From: Phycisphaerae bacterium
GTDB taxonomy: Bacteria; Planctomycetota; Phycisphaerae; Sedimentisphaerales; Anaerobacaceae
Assembly (NCBI GenBank): GCA_028714855.1
Contig: JAQTLP010000004.1
Coordinates: 142,158-206,157 of the forward strand
Direction: 5' to 3'
DNA: 64,000 bases
In this document: in pieces, positions 16,813 through 27,015 of the stretch
Layout of the letters: every line of letters begins with the position of its first letter
How positions within the stretch are numbered: the stretch's first letter is position 1
Made by a program: the position numbers and the translations under genes
Notes under the pieces: generated by a model
Databases searched by the model: none
The model's input: only the letters and a program-made list of their open reading frames with translations
Told to the model about the DNA's origin: nothing

Positions 16813-17829
16813 ATGTCTAATAATATGGATGTCCGCTTTATGATCAAGTCTTGTTTAGCGACTATGAGAATTCTCTGTGTATGTATAGTGGGTCTGTTGG
16901 CTTTTGGCGGTTGTGGGGGGCAGGAGCAGCGGTCGGTTGATTTATATGTCGATGCCGTAATGCTCAAAGAGCTTAACGAGAATGAAAAGGCTGTTGAAAA
17001 GCTCAACTCGGCGGTAGAACTAAACAAGAAATTTTCGCTGGCTTATTCCATGCTCGGCGATATTTACCAGGAGACGGAAGATTATGAAAGAAGCATTGCC
17101 TCTTACGAAAAAGCGATAGAGTTGAATCCCTGGTCATTCAAGGACTATTTCAATCTTGGGCAGGTTTACCAGACGATGGGAAAATCTTACCAGGCCGTTA
17201 GTGCATACTCTAAAGCTTGTGAGATTAAACCTGACCATCTGGAGGCGCATGTCAATGCCGCCAAATCTTACTATGAAATCAGAGACTACGACAATGCTTT
17301 GACTTACGGCCAGCGCGCCGAAAAAATTGACCCTAATGTAGTCGAAATTCAAAAGATGCTCAGCGGTATTTACGAATCGCAGGTAGATTATGAACGGGCC
17401 ATTGCTTGCTATAAACGCATTCTGCAAATAGAGGGTGGCAACCCCGAGATTATGACTTCGTTGGCGGTCGCGTACCTGAAAACCAGGCGCATCGACATTG
17501 GGAAAGATTTGTTAACATCGGTGATACAAATCCAGCCTGATAACACCACCGCCTATAAATATCTTGGATTTTGTTACCTGGACCTTAAAGATGCGGACAA
17601 ATCGATAGAAAGCTACAGCAAAGCGATTGAGATGAACGATAAGGATTGGGAGTCGTATCGGGGACTCGGAGTTGCTTACATGTTAAAAGGGAAAAATACA
17701 GATGGAACTGTAGATAATATACTGAAGACAAAAGCCATCCAGCAGTGGCGATTGTCTTTGGAAATTAGGCCCGACCAGCCGAATAGCAAAAAATTGCTTA
17801 AATTGATAGATTATTATTCGAAAAAATAA
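16813..17829 (+). CDS. TPR-repeat lipoprotein
   Basis: A 338-residue protein with a lipobox (LLAFGGC, Cys near residue 34) after a hydrophobic signal, so it is exported and lipidated. The rest is tandem tetratricopeptide repeats, about seven, with typical lines such as LAYSMLGDIYQETEDYERSI and AYKYLGFCYLDLKDADKSI. TPRs mediate protein contacts; the partner is unknown. GGAAAGG lies before the ATG. The gene encoding lipoprotein signal peptidase follows 95 bases downstream, a fitting neighbour for a lipoprotein. Confidence 0.85.
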   Translation: MSNNMDVRFMIKSCLATMRILCVCIVGLLAFGGCGGQEQRSVDLYVDAVMLKELNENEKAVEKLNSAVELNKKFSLAYSMLGDIYQETEDYERSIASYEKAIELNPWSFKDYFNLGQVYQTMGKSYQAVSAYSKACEIKPDHLEAHVNAAKSYYEIRDYDNALTYGQRAEKIDPNVVEIQKMLSGIYESQVDYERAIACYKRILQIEGGNPEIMTSLAVAYLKTRRIDIGKDLLTSVIQIQPDNTTAYKYLGFCYLDLKDADKSIESYSKAIEMNDKDWESYRGLGVAYMLKGKNTDGTVDNILKTKAIQQWRLSLEIRPDQPNSKKLLKLIDYYSKK

Positions 17830-17924
17830 GAAAAGCTGCTTTTCAAAAACACTCGCACGTGTTACAAACTATAGAGTTGTAATCTTTTACTAGTTTCCAG
17901 TTATCAGTTTAAGGTAAAGCAGAA

Positions 17925-18479
17925 TTGAAGAGGGAAGAAAATAACACTCCGTTGAGTTCAAATCAGACTTTTTTGAAGCGTCTGCTTTCGGTATTGCCGG
18001 ACTTGCGGGCACATCTTATTTTCTGGCCTTTAGTGGTCATCGGTATAGCGTTGGATTTGTGGAGTAAGAGTGCCGTATTTGACTGGCTGGTGGGGGAGCA
18101 TAACGGCAGCTTTTCGATTATAGACGGTTTCCTGCGATTGGTAATGGCAGTCAATGACGGCGCAGCTTTTGGGCTATTCGCCGGGCATATTGGCTGGCTC
18201 ACAGTAGTTTCGTGCGTTGCGCTGGTAGCGATTTTTGCGGTTTTCCTCTTCGGCGGGGCCAGGCAGAGATTGGTTAACGTTGCTCTCGGACTCTTTGCCG
18301 CCGGTGTTTGCGGCAATCTTTATGACAGAATATTTAATGATGGCCTCGTGCGTGACTTTATCGATGTTTATTACCGTCAGCATCATTGGCCGGCGTTCAA
18401 CATCGCAGACAGCATGCTTTGCATCGCTGTTGGATTGGGGATTATTTCCTGCTTTCAGACTCCCAAACACTCTTCATAG
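17925..18479 (+). CDS. lspA: Lipoprotein signal peptidase II
   Basis: An integral inner-membrane aspartyl protease that cleaves the signal peptide of prolipoproteins. About 184 residues with four membrane helices. Both catalytic aspartates sit in their motifs: GNLYDRI with the following RDFID, and FNIADSM. The asparagine motif AVNDGAAFGLF is also kept. The N-terminal 30 residues are polar and longer than usual. No ATG fits; TTG at 17925 is the likely start, with a weak AAGG upstream. It lies between the TPR lipoprotein and the ABC-F gene. Confidence 0.93.
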   Translation: MKREENNTPLSSNQTFLKRLLSVLPDLRAHLIFWPLVVIGIALDLWSKSAVFDWLVGEHNGSFSIIDGFLRLVMAVNDGAAFGLFAGHIGWLTVVSCVALVAIFAVFLFGGARQRLVNVALGLFAAGVCGNLYDRIFNDGLVRDFIDVYYRQHHWPAFNIADSMLCIAVGLGIISCFQTPKHSS

Positions 18480-18542
18480 CATCTCGTCAATGATTAAAAA
18501 ACATACGACTGTAAAGGTTGACGCTGAGAGGCACATAGCAGT

Positions 18543-20432
18543 ATGGCAATAATAGGAATGCAGGATGTGAGCGTTGGTTTTGGCGGCCGGCCATTGCTTG
18601 AACATATAAATTTGCAGATACAGGCAGGCGAACGGATTTGTCTGCTCGGCCGCAATGGCGTGGGAAAAACGACGCTGATGAAGCTCATTACGGGCGAAGT
18701 TTTGCCCGAAAAAGGCGATGTTTCGCGTGTGCCGCAGCTTACGGTGACGTGCTTGACACAGGATGTGCCGGATAATCTGAATGGGACGGTGTTTGAGTTT
18801 GTTTCCGAGGGGCTGGGGGAATGCGGAAAGCTGCTGGCGCAGTATCATTTTGTCAGCCATCAGCTCGCCCTTGACCACGATAACAAATCGCTGCTGACTA
18901 AGCTTGATAAACTGCAGCACTCGCTCGATACAGAAAACGGCTGGCAGATGGACCGGTATGTCGAGAATATTATTGAACACATGGAACTGGATGCCGAGAC
19001 GCAAGCGGCGAGCCTTTCGGCTGGGATGAAACGGCGGGTATTGCTGGCACAGGCGCTCGTTCGCAATCCCGATGTGCTGCTGCTCGATGAGCCGACTAAC
19101 CATATCGATATCGAAGCGGTGACGTGGATTGAGGATTTTCTGGCCGGTTATAAAGGGACGCTGATTTTTGTCAGCCATGACCGGGTATTCGTCAGGAAGC
19201 TCGCGAAGCGCATCATCGAGCTTGATAGGGGCCGGGCAGTAAGTTATTTTTGCGATTATGAAACATTCCTCGTTCGCAGGGATAACGCCAATGAAGCACA
19301 GGCGGCCGAGGATGCGCTGTTCGATAAAAAGCTGGCGCAGGAAGAGGTGTGGATTCGCAAGGGGATAAAAGCACGTCGGACGCGCAGCAAGAGTCGTGTG
19401 CGGGCGCTCAAGAAGATGCGTAATGAGCGGAGCTTGCGCAGAAAGAAAATCGGGAATGCCCGGATGCAGCTGCAGGATGTCCAGCAATCCGGCAGGCTGG
19501 TTATCGAGGCAAAGGACATTTCATTTGCATATCTGGCCGAAAAGCCGATTATTTCGAAGTTTTCCGCGACTATCATGCGCGGCGACAAGATCGGCGTCGT
19601 CGGGCCTAACAGCTCGGGAAAAACGACGCTGCTGCGGGTGCTGCTTAAGGAACTTTCGGTGCAGCAGGGCACAGTACGCCATGGCACGAACCTGGAAATC
19701 GCGTATTTCGACCAGCTGCACGCGCAGCTTGAGTATGAAAAATCCGTGTATGAAAATATCGCCGATGGCAATGAAAGAGTGGTGGTTAACGGAAGACCCC
19801 GGCACGTCATCGGCTATCTTCAGGACTTTTTGTTTACGCCTGACCAGTCGCGAAGCCCGTTGTCGAATCTTTCCGGCGGAGAGCGGAATAGGCTGTTGCT
19901 GGCGAAACTTTTTACCAGGCCTGCGAATGTGCTCGTGCTGGATGAGCCGACAAACGACCTTGATATCGAAACGCTGGATTTGCTCGAAGAACTTTTGCTC
20001 GAATATCCAGGCACGGTCCTGATGGTAAGTCACGACCGCCAATTTCTAAATAACGTAGTCACCAGTATCATGGCGATGGAAGGTAATGGCGTTATAAACG
20101 AATACGTGGGTGGCTACGATGACTGGCTGCGGCAGAAAAAGGCACTGCCCAAACCGGAGCCGCAACAGTCACCGGCGAAAGGGGTAAAAGCAGTGCCGCC
20201 AAAAGAGCAGGTGCGAAAATTGACCTTCAAGGAAAAGAAGGAACTCAAAGGGTTGCCCGCTCTTATCGAAAAATTGGAAAGCGAGCAGCGGCAGTTGTAC
20301 GAGGTGATGGCTGATCCGGCATTTTATAAAAAGGGTTCAGAAGTTGTCGCAGCTAGTACCAGGGCTGGGGAATTGAAGAAGCAGCTCGATGAAGTTTACG
20401 CCAGGTGGCAGGAGCTGGAGGCTCTGCAATAG
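18543..20432 (+). CDS. uup: ABC-F ATPase, Uup type
   Basis: A 629-residue soluble protein with two ABC domains: Walker A at GRNGVGKTT (near 37) and GPNSSGKTT (near 355), signatures LSAGMKRRVLLAQAL and LSGGERNRLLLAKL, and Walker B LLLDEPTNHID and LVLDEPTNDLD. A P-site-tRNA-interaction-motif linker rich in Arg and Lys joins them. A C-terminal coiled coil (about 555-629) matches Uup rather than EttA. ABC-F proteins act on the ribosome, and Uup also affects transposon excision and DNA structures in Escherichia coli. A 337-residue antisense frame over it is a shadow. Confidence 0.9.
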   Translation: MAIIGMQDVSVGFGGRPLLEHINLQIQAGERICLLGRNGVGKTTLMKLITGEVLPEKGDVSRVPQLTVTCLTQDVPDNLNGTVFEFVSEGLGECGKLLAQYHFVSHQLALDHDNKSLLTKLDKLQHSLDTENGWQMDRYVENIIEHMELDAETQAASLSAGMKRRVLLAQALVRNPDVLLLDEPTNHIDIEAVTWIEDFLAGYKGTLIFVSHDRVFVRKLAKRIIELDRGRAVSYFCDYETFLVRRDNANEAQAAEDALFDKKLAQEEVWIRKGIKARRTRSKSRVRALKKMRNERSLRRKKIGNARMQLQDVQQSGRLVIEAKDISFAYLAEKPIISKFSATIMRGDKIGVVGPNSSGKTTLLRVLLKELSVQQGTVRHGTNLEIAYFDQLHAQLEYEKSVYENIADGNERVVVNGRPRHVIGYLQDFLFTPDQSRSPLSNLSGGERNRLLLAKLFTRPANVLVLDEPTNDLDIETLDLLEELLLEYPGTVLMVSHDRQFLNNVVTSIMAMEGNGVINEYVGGYDDWLRQKKALPKPEPQQSPAKGVKAVPPKEQVRKLTFKEKKELKGLPALIEKLESEQRQLYEVMADPAFYKKGSEVVAASTRAGELKKQLDEVYARWQELEALQ

Positions 20433-20479
20433 GCAGGAATAATTTTTTATCATTACGCTTTTGTGCGTTTGAAGAACTG

Positions 20480-20875
20480 CTACTGGGAAGTTTTTTCGAA
20501 GACTTGCTCGGCAACGTAAATAGGGGCGTTCGAAGCGATACCCAGCGCAATCGCGTCGGAAGGGCGGGAGTCAATTTGGATAGTTTTGCCGTTTGAGTTC
20601 AGGTGTATGTTCGCGTAGAAAGTGTGATTGCGCAGGTCGGTTATAACTACCTTTTCTAATTTGACGCCGAGATTTTCTAATATATTCTCTAATAAATCGT
20701 GCGTCATTGGTCGCGGCGGCCTGATGTCTTTCAGCCGGCGGTCGATTGCAAAAATCTCGACTATGCCTATGACGATGGGGAAGGCGCGCTCGCCGTGCCG
20801 TTCTTTTAAAACGATTACCTGCTGGTCGGATGTTTCATTAATGATTATTCGCGATAATTCGACTTCAACGTCCAT
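20480..20875 (-). CDS. Bifunctional nuclease family protein (DUF151)
   Basis: A 131-residue BFN-domain protein. Landmarks are IVLKERHGERAFPIVIGIVE at the N-terminus, PRPMTHDLLENIL in the middle and SRPSDAIALGI near the end, all typical of the family. Relatives in plants and bacteria have RNase and DNase activity, and the fold is also found fused to UvrB-like domains. The cellular role is uncertain. It lies 32 bases after valS on the same strand. Confidence 0.88.
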   Translation of the reverse strand: MDVEVELSRIIINETSDQQVIVLKERHGERAFPIVIGIVEIFAIDRRLKDIRPPRPMTHDLLENILENLGVKLEKVVITDLRNHTFYANIHLNSNGKTIQIDSRPSDAIALGIASNAPIYVAEQVFEKTSQ

Positions 20876-20907
20876 TTTCGGCGGTGCCTTATTTAAGTAA
20901 CTGTAAA

Positions 20908-23900
20908 TTATAGTTCTGAAAGATGTTTTTCAAGCAGTTTCAGTTGTTCCGATAGTTCAGTCAGCTTATCTCTGGTCGCAGCCACGACTTGCGGCTTGGC
21001 CTTGGCAACAAAGTTTTCGTTGTTTAATTTGGCTTCTGTGGCTCTTTTGGCCTTTTCTATTTCATCCTTTTGCTTTTCTAACCGCTGGCGTTCAGCTTCG
21101 GGGTCAATAACATCAAGTACATATATCTGCATGTCATCATGTATTACGGCTGCTGCATTCTTTGGCTTCTTAATGTCATCTCCCACCCTAAATTCACCGA
21201 GGCGCTCAAGTTGGCAGACCAAATTGCTATGTTTTTTGTAGAGATTAATTATGGGTTCGGTATCTTTTGCTGTTATGTTCACCGACACATTTAGTTTGCG
21301 AGAAGGAGCAATGTTGTATTCATTTCTAATATAGCGGATATCGCGAACTACACTCTGGATAAGGGTAATATCTGCCCCAACATTATAATCACTGCTTTGG
21401 GTAAAATTCAATTCCTTTGGCCATTGGGCGATTGTTAACGCAGTAGAACCATTAGTCTCGATTAGACCTTTGAGTTTTCTCACCGGGGTAATTTCGTTGA
21501 GCTTCTGGAATATCCCTTCGGTGATAAACGGCACAAACGGATGCAGCAGCCGTAAAGTCTGGTCCAGCACAAACGCTAAGACGTTTTGAACGACTGGCTT
21601 TTTCTGTTCATCCTCCATTCTTGGCTTTACCCATTCCAGATACCAGTCACAGAATTCGTTCCAGAAGAATCTCGAAATAAGATGCAGAGGCTCATGGAAC
21701 TGGTAATCATTTAGTTGTTGTGTTGCTTCCACAATTGTGTAAGACAATCGCTTTAAGATCCATCTATCGGTTATGTCCAACTTCTTAGCGTCGAATTTGT
21801 TTGGCTCTAGACCATCCAGATTCATCATCGCAAAGCGCGAGGCGTTCCAGAGTTTATTGCAGAAATTCCGGCCGATGTCGAATTTCGGCGATGTATTTTC
21901 CGTCCGCCCATCCGGCAGTTTCATTTTCTCCACCGGCATCCTGACGTCCTGCGTCTGTGTTGTCATACTGACCAGCGTGAACCGCATCGCATCGGCCCCG
22001 TGGCTGTTAATGGCCACAAGCGGGTCAATCCCGTTGCCGAGACTCTTGGACATCTTGCGTCCTTCGCCGTCCTGTATCATCGCGTGAATGAAAACGTCCT
22101 TAAACGGAATATCGCCGGCGCAATACTGTCCCATCATTACCATACGCGATACCCAGAGCGTGATAATTTCACGGGCGGTGCAAAGCACGTCACCCGGATA
22201 GAAGGTTTTAAGCTCCGCCGTCTCATCCGGCCAGCCAAGAGTGCTGAACGGCCAAAGGGCAGACGAAAACCACGTGTCAAGAACATCCTCATCTCGATTC
22301 CATATTTGTACATGCTTCTCAAACTCATAGCAGGCTTTTTGTAGCTCTGGCACACCTGTAATACCCTCGACCCGTTTTATACGAGGATACGCTTGTCCTG
22401 ACCGCATTGGGAGTGGACCATCAGGGCGGGAGAAGAGAAACTTGCCGACTTTATTCAATATATCATCTCCATCTGGTGTTTCGATACAAACATAGCCAGT
22501 ACATAGTTCGTTTTCAGAAACACAGACTGTGAAATCGATATCTTCACGCTTAAAAGTACAAAATAAATCTCTAAGTGCGGACTTGAGTATTGGGGCTGGA
22601 TCAGAATAGTCAGATGCGCTTAGATTGTCATTTTTGAGTTCCATTTTCCATATTGGTATCCTGTGTCCCCACCAGAGCTGCCTGCTTATGGGCCAGTCAC
22701 GGAGGTTTTCCAGCCAGCTTTGATATGTATTTGCGTATCGGTCAGGGATGAAACGCAATCGGCCGTCAAGCAATGGCTTTAACGCCAAACCCGCCAATGA
22801 TTTTACCGGCACATCGGTGTCTTCGATAAGCCCGGAGCCAAATTTTTCTTTCAAATGATCGATAGGTTTTTTAACGGCGATATACCACTGGTCGGACAGA
22901 TACGGCTCGATAGGCACGTGGCTGCGGTAACTGTGGCCTACCTCGTGACTATAAGGCCTTACTTCTTCGAGCAATCCCTCTTCCCTGAACCATTCGACTA
23001 TTGCCTCTCTTGCCTCGAAACGGTCCATACCGATAAGATTTTCGACATCCGGATTTTTAATTTGCCCCCAGTCTGTCCAGCCGAATTTGTCGCTGATAGA
23101 GCCGTCCGGGGCCATAACATTGATGACTTCGAGTTTTTGTCTTTGGCCTATGTCCCAGTCGTCCGGGTCGTGTGCGGGCGTAACTTTCAAAAATCCGGTG
23201 GAAAATCGCGCCTTTTCATCTTCGCTTTCAGCATCCGGCAGAACAACGTGCTCATCCGCTATAATCTGGATAATCCTGCCTGCAATTGGCAGCCGGACTT
23301 TTTTACCAACAAGATATTTCGCTCGCGGGTCTGCCGGGTTCATCGCGACAGCCGTATCGCCGAGCATTGTCTCCGGCCGGGTCGTGGCGACAGTGACGTG
23401 TTCGACTCGCTTACCTTCAATTTCAACAGGTTCAACAAGCGGATACCGCATATACCAAAAATGTCCGTCTATCGTCTCGTGCTCGACCTCATCATCGGCC
23501 AGCACAGTTTGTGTAGCCGGATCCCAGTTGACTAATCGTTTGCCTCGGTAAATTAGTCCGTCTTTGAAAAGTTTGAAAAATGCTGCACGGACGGCTTTTG
23601 CGCACACATCGTCCATTGTGAATCGCGTCCGCTGCCAGTCGCACGAGCAGCCCATCGCCTTGAGCTGGCTGATAATCGTGGCTTCGTATTCGTCTTTCCA
23701 GGCCTGCACGTGGGCTATGAATTCGTCCCGCTGGAAGTCTGTGCGTTTTTTACCCTGTTCAGCGAGCAGTCTTTTCTCAACGACTGTCTGTGTGGCGATG
23801 CCGGCGTGGTCGGTGCCGGGCATCCATAATGTATTGTAATTTTGCATCCGGCGGAATCGAATCAGCACATCCTGCAAAGCGTTATTCAGGGCGTGGCCGA

Positions 23901-24075
23901 GGTGCAGCGGCGCCGTGACGTTAGGCGGCGGTATCACGATTGTATAAGGCTTGCGTGTGCTTTTCTTCCCGGCCGGGGGGGCTTCAGCGTGAAAGAAATT
24001 TTGCGAAAACCAAATCTCGTTCGCCTGCTTTTCTATCGTCTTTGGTTCGTAAACTTTCGAAAGTTCTTCGCCCAT
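20908..24075 (-). CDS. valS: Valyl-tRNA synthetase
   Basis: Class I aminoacyl-tRNA synthetase charging tRNA-Val. HLGH (residues 58-61) is the HIGH motif and KMSKS lies in EGRKMSKSLGNGID. The editing domain is present (TTRPETMLGDTAVAMNP), as are the anticodon-binding region and the C-terminal coiled-coil arm (ERQRLEKQKDEIEKAK). At 1055 residues it is about 100 longer than bacterial norms. The excess lies mainly between WWGHRIPIWKM and DEDVLDTWFSSALW in the catalytic domain, where about 125 residues replace the usual 50-60. The start MGEELSKVYEPKTIEKQ is standard. Confidence 0.97.
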   Translation of the reverse strand: MGEELSKVYEPKTIEKQANEIWFSQNFFHAEAPPAGKKSTRKPYTIVIPPPNVTAPLHLGHALNNALQDVLIRFRRMQNYNTLWMPGTDHAGIATQTVVEKRLLAEQGKKRTDFQRDEFIAHVQAWKDEYEATIISQLKAMGCSCDWQRTRFTMDDVCAKAVRAAFFKLFKDGLIYRGKRLVNWDPATQTVLADDEVEHETIDGHFWYMRYPLVEPVEIEGKRVEHVTVATTRPETMLGDTAVAMNPADPRAKYLVGKKVRLPIAGRIIQIIADEHVVLPDAESEDEKARFSTGFLKVTPAHDPDDWDIGQRQKLEVINVMAPDGSISDKFGWTDWGQIKNPDVENLIGMDRFEAREAIVEWFREEGLLEEVRPYSHEVGHSYRSHVPIEPYLSDQWYIAVKKPIDHLKEKFGSGLIEDTDVPVKSLAGLALKPLLDGRLRFIPDRYANTYQSWLENLRDWPISRQLWWGHRIPIWKMELKNDNLSASDYSDPAPILKSALRDLFCTFKREDIDFTVCVSENELCTGYVCIETPDGDDILNKVGKFLFSRPDGPLPMRSGQAYPRIKRVEGITGVPELQKACYEFEKHVQIWNRDEDVLDTWFSSALWPFSTLGWPDETAELKTFYPGDVLCTAREIITLWVSRMVMMGQYCAGDIPFKDVFIHAMIQDGEGRKMSKSLGNGIDPLVAINSHGADAMRFTLVSMTTQTQDVRMPVEKMKLPDGRTENTSPKFDIGRNFCNKLWNASRFAMMNLDGLEPNKFDAKKLDITDRWILKRLSYTIVEATQQLNDYQFHEPLHLISRFFWNEFCDWYLEWVKPRMEDEQKKPVVQNVLAFVLDQTLRLLHPFVPFITEGIFQKLNEITPVRKLKGLIETNGSTALTIAQWPKELNFTQSSDYNVGADITLIQSVVRDIRYIRNEYNIAPSRKLNVSVNITAKDTEPIINLYKKHSNLVCQLERLGEFRVGDDIKKPKNAAAVIHDDMQIYVLDVIDPEAERQRLEKQKDEIEKAKRATEAKLNNENFVAKAKPQVVAATRDKLTELSEQLKLLEKHLSEL

Positions 24076-24100
24076 AACTTGCCCGGTTTAAATAACAACC

Positions 24101-24140
24101 AATAAAAAAATTCCGGCTTAATAATAAACTGCCGGAATTT
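24101..24140 (-). terminator. Intrinsic terminator after rho
   Basis: Perfect 10-bp arms AAATTCCGGC (24108-24117) and GCCGGAATTT (24131-24140) enclose a 13-base loop. On the minus strand the stem is followed by seven Ts. It lies about 100 bases after the rho stop. Confidence 0.8.
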
Positions 24141-24238
24141 TATCTTAATAAAATCGAATAGAGATGTAAAGCAAACAATTGTAAACGAAGCGAGCGTTGC
24201 TTGCTGTAACAGCAGTTAGTTTTGTGCCGGCGTTTAGC

Positions 24239-25708
24239 TTAGTCGATATTCATTGTCATCAGGAACTCGGCGTTGGTTCGGCACTTGGTCAGCCTGCTTT
24301 TCAGCAGTTCTATTGCTTCAACCGGATTCAGTTCGCTGAGCACCCTTCGGAGCCGGTATATAAGTTCGAGTTCTTTCGCATCGAGCAGCAGCTCTTCCCT
24401 TCTGGTTCCGCTTCGGCTGATGTCTATGGACGGCCAGGTCCTTCTTTCAACAAGGCGCCTATCCAGGTGCAGCTCCATATTTCCGGTTGCCTTAAACTCT
24501 TCGAAAATGACCTCGTCCATCTTCGAGCCGGTGTCAATTAGCGCCGTTGCGAAGATAGTCAGCGAGCCGCCGAATTCGACGTTTCTCGCTGCTCCGAAGA
24601 ATTTCTTCGGCATCTGCATCGCGCCGGAATCGACGCCGCCTGTCAGAATCTTGCCTGAGTGCGGCTGCTCGGTGTTATATGCTCGGGCTAGTCTCGTTAT
24701 CGAGTCCAGAAGAATGACCACGTCCTGGCCGTATTCCACCATTCGCTTTGCCTTTTCGATTACGACCTCGGCCACCTGGCAATGACGGGCGGCCGGCTCA
24801 TCGAAAGTGGAGCTTATGACCTCGACGTCCTCAGCGGTTTTGCGCTCCATTTCCGTAACTTCCTCGGGCCGTTCGTCAATCAGCAGCACTATGAGTTTTA
24901 CTTCAGGGTGATTTGTGCTGATGGCGTTCGCGATTTTTTGAAGCAGGACTGTCTTGCCGGTTCGTGGTGCGGCGACGATCAGACCTCGCTGGCCTTTGCC
25001 TACCGGTGTTATCAAATCGACTATTCGCATATTCAATTCTTCCGGCGTGGTTTCGAGTATAATACGCTGCTCCGGATGCAGGGGCGTCAAATCGCTGAAT
25101 ACCACTTTTTCCGCGAGGTTATCCGGGTTCTCGAAGTTAATCGCCTCGACCCGCAGCAGGGCAAAATACTTTTCCGAATCTTTAGGCGGCCGGATTTGAC
25201 CCGATACTGTGTTTCCAGTTCGCAGGCCGAAACGCCTGATTTGAGAGGGCGAGACGTAAATGTCATCCGGGCTGGATAGGTAGTTGTAACTCGGATTCCG
25301 CAGAAATCCGTAGCCGTCCGGCAGCACTTCCAATACGCCTTCGCCGTACAGCAGCCCGTTTTGGCGGATACGCTCTTTGAGAATCCTGAAAATCAAATCC
25401 TGCTTCTTTAACGCGGTGTATTCCTGTATTTTTTCTTTCTTGGCGATATCGTGCAACTCTGCTACGCTCAGCTTCTGCAAGTCCGTCAAATACAGGCTCC
25501 CTTTCTTAATCCGCTCGTATTTGGCATGGGTGGATTCTTCTTCAGCCTGCTTAGCCTTCTGAGCTTCTTCCTCAGTAACCGCAGCGGCGGGGGCTTCCTG
25601 CTTTGCCGCTGCCTCGGGTTCCGCTTGCTGACCGTTGATAATCGGTTCTTGTTCTTCCGCGCCGGCTCTTTTCTTTACGCCTTTTCTTCTTGCAGGGGCC
25701 TTAGCCAT
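24239..25708 (-). CDS. rho: Transcription termination factor Rho
   Basis: Hexameric RNA helicase that ends transcription. 489 residues: an acidic Ala/Glu/Gln-rich N-terminal extension (about 1-70) not found in Escherichia coli Rho, a Rho_N helical domain ([20 protein letters not shown]), the RNA-binding cold-shock domain ([20 protein letters not shown]), then the ATPase with P-loop [23 protein letters not shown], and the Q-loop/R-loop segment ([13 protein letters not shown], then GGVDSGAM). Motifs are intact. AAGGAG precedes the ATG. The leader between coaE and rho is about 145 bases, which could serve Rho autoregulation, although no structure stands out. Confidence 0.97.
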   Translation of the reverse strand: MAKAPARRKGVKKRAGAEEQEPIINGQQAEPEAAAKQEAPAAAVTEEEAQKAKQAEEESTHAKYERIKKGSLYLTDLQKLSVAELHDIAKKEKIQEYTALKKQDLIFRILKERIRQNGLLYGEGVLEVLPDGYGFLRNPSYNYLSSPDDIYVSPSQIRRFGLRTGNTVSGQIRPPKDSEKYFALLRVEAINFENPDNLAEKVVFSDLTPLHPEQRIILETTPEELNMRIVDLITPVGKGQRGLIVAAPRTGKTVLLQKIANAISTNHPEVKLIVLLIDERPEEVTEMERKTAEDVEVISSTFDEPAARHCQVAEVVIEKAKRMVEYGQDVVILLDSITRLARAYNTEQPHSGKILTGGVDSGAMQMPKKFFGAARNVEFGGSLTIFATALIDTGSKMDEVIFEEFKATGNMELHLDRRLVERRTWPSIDISRSGTRREELLLDAKELELIYRLRRVLSELNPVEAIELLKSRLTKCRTNAEFLMTMNID

Positions 25709-25854
25709 ATTTACTCCTTCTTTTTAATCTACCAAACACCTGTTGTTTGTTTAATCAGCATTCCAGTAGGAATTCTCTAAGATTTGGATTTTGAACACTT
25801 GTAGAAATAAAACTTAAATTATCAAATGGGCTAACTGCTTCTTTTTGATAAACC

Positions 25855-26478
25855 CTACTTACCCATTATACTTGAGAAGATATCAGTGACTTGCCCGGCC
25901 AAAGCCGAGAAGCCAGAATTGTTATCAATGGTATTATCGGCGATTGTCTTTTTCTTGTAAAGAGAAATTTGAAATTTTTCTCTACATTTTAGCTCGCCTA
26001 ATTCCATTTTGGCTCGTTTAACCCTTATTTTCCGGCTGCATTTGACGAAAACTAACTTGTCGCAGCGTTTTGCCCAGCCGACCTCCATCAAAAGCGGCAT
26101 ATCCAAAACGATTGCCTTGACCTTGTTTTGGCCGTTTGCCTTTTTGATAAGCGCCGTAACTTGTTTAAGGACAAGAGGATGTATTAGCTTGTTAAGGGCC
26201 GCGATTTTGCCGGTGTCGGCAAAGGCAAGTTTGGCCAGCTTACGCCGGCTGATTTTGCCTTTGGAATCCAAGATCTCACGGCCAAAACGGGCGACAATTC
26301 GTTTTCGTAAGTCTTGTTTGTTAAGGAGGTTATGGGCGAGTTTGTCGGCGTCGATTACGGCGCAACCCAACCTGGCAAACTCGGTTGCGACGGCGGTTTT
26401 GCCGGAGCCGAGGCCGCCTAAGATTCCGATTATTGGCTTTTTCTTGGGTTTGTTCACGAAGAGAGAACTTAATCGCAA
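25855..26478 (-). CDS. coaE: Dephospho-CoA kinase
   Basis: Last enzyme of coenzyme A synthesis, phosphorylating the ribose of dephospho-CoA. 207 residues with P-loop GGLGSGKTAV (residues 21-30), the family motif GCAVIDADKLAHNLL, and the later IHPLV and DMPLLMEVGW segments. The N-terminus has about 12 extra basic residues before the first strand. The C-terminal part is unusually rich in lysine. It lies upstream of rho on the same strand. Confidence 0.93.
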   Translation of the reverse strand: MRLSSLFVNKPKKKPIIGILGGLGSGKTAVATEFARLGCAVIDADKLAHNLLNKQDLRKRIVARFGREILDSKGKISRRKLAKLAFADTGKIAALNKLIHPLVLKQVTALIKKANGQNKVKAIVLDMPLLMEVGWAKRCDKLVFVKCSRKIRVKRAKMELGELKCREKFQISLYKKKTIADNTIDNNSGFSALAGQVTDIFSSIMGK

Positions 26479-26541
26479 GTTGAAAATATGTCAAGTGAGA
26501 TGTCGGAAGTGTTCTGTTGGAATGGGGACAATGGGTAAAAT

Positions 26542-26687
26542 GGGGTAGCATCAAACGCGCAAGTTTGCGTTTTTAGGCGGGTAGAAAGTGGTAGAAATTG
26601 CTAAAAGCTGCTAAAAATGCGCGCAAAAGTGAGAGAAAGTGCGCGGAAAATGTTGAAAATTGCAGTGGATTTTTTACCCCCCTGCGC
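26542..26687 (+). repeat. 146-bp dispersed intergenic repeat, copy 2
   Basis: The plus strand matches the minus strand of 5739-5885 at about 85 percent by eye, with sharp matching ends (GGGGTAGCATC and CCCCCCTGCGC). It lies just before coaE's 5' end in opposite orientation. The 26690-26900 stretch beyond it is AT-rich filler with a CCGCCAGAGGCGG word and no credible gene. Confidence 0.85.
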
Positions 26688-26904
26688 GAATTGTTCGAAG
26701 CGAACAAGCGCGGGAAAAATTTCAAAAAACAAGCGACAAAATTCAAATAAATTCCAATCACCAAGATACAATCCGCCAGAGGCGGATAAAAATTCAAAAC
26801 AGAAATTAGCCGTGAAGAAAAATTAACTACGTGGCGTAAGCTATCCCAAGGGGAGATGGACATGAAGGGACACAAATTTTTTAGATGCTGGTTACGCAGG
26901 GGAG

Positions 26905-26927
26905 AATACCTAAGATACTTAGGTATT
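26905..26927. repeat. PadR-operator-like palindrome 1
   Basis: Perfect arms AATACCTAA and TTAGGTATT around GATAC. It lies 80 bases beyond the padR stop codon, with no gene start nearby. Confidence 0.85.
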
Positions 26928-26992
26928 CTTCTTCTCACAATTTAAGATAAAGTCGAAGTGTAGATAGCCAAAGCGAACGGCAAGACGGAATA

Positions 26993-27015
26993 TAATACGC
27001 AAGATGCTTAGGTAT
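26993..27015. repeat. PadR-operator-like palindrome 2, degenerate
   Basis: Three mismatches to the 23-base consensus (AATACGCAA, GATGC, TTAGGTATT). It contains the TAA stop codon of padR, so coding sequence and motif overlap. Confidence 0.6.

Noticed and set aside
18474-19487. 337-residue antisense open frame over the ABC-F gene
   Set aside because: It lies wholly across convincing ABC-F coding sequence, has no ribosome site and no family resemblance.
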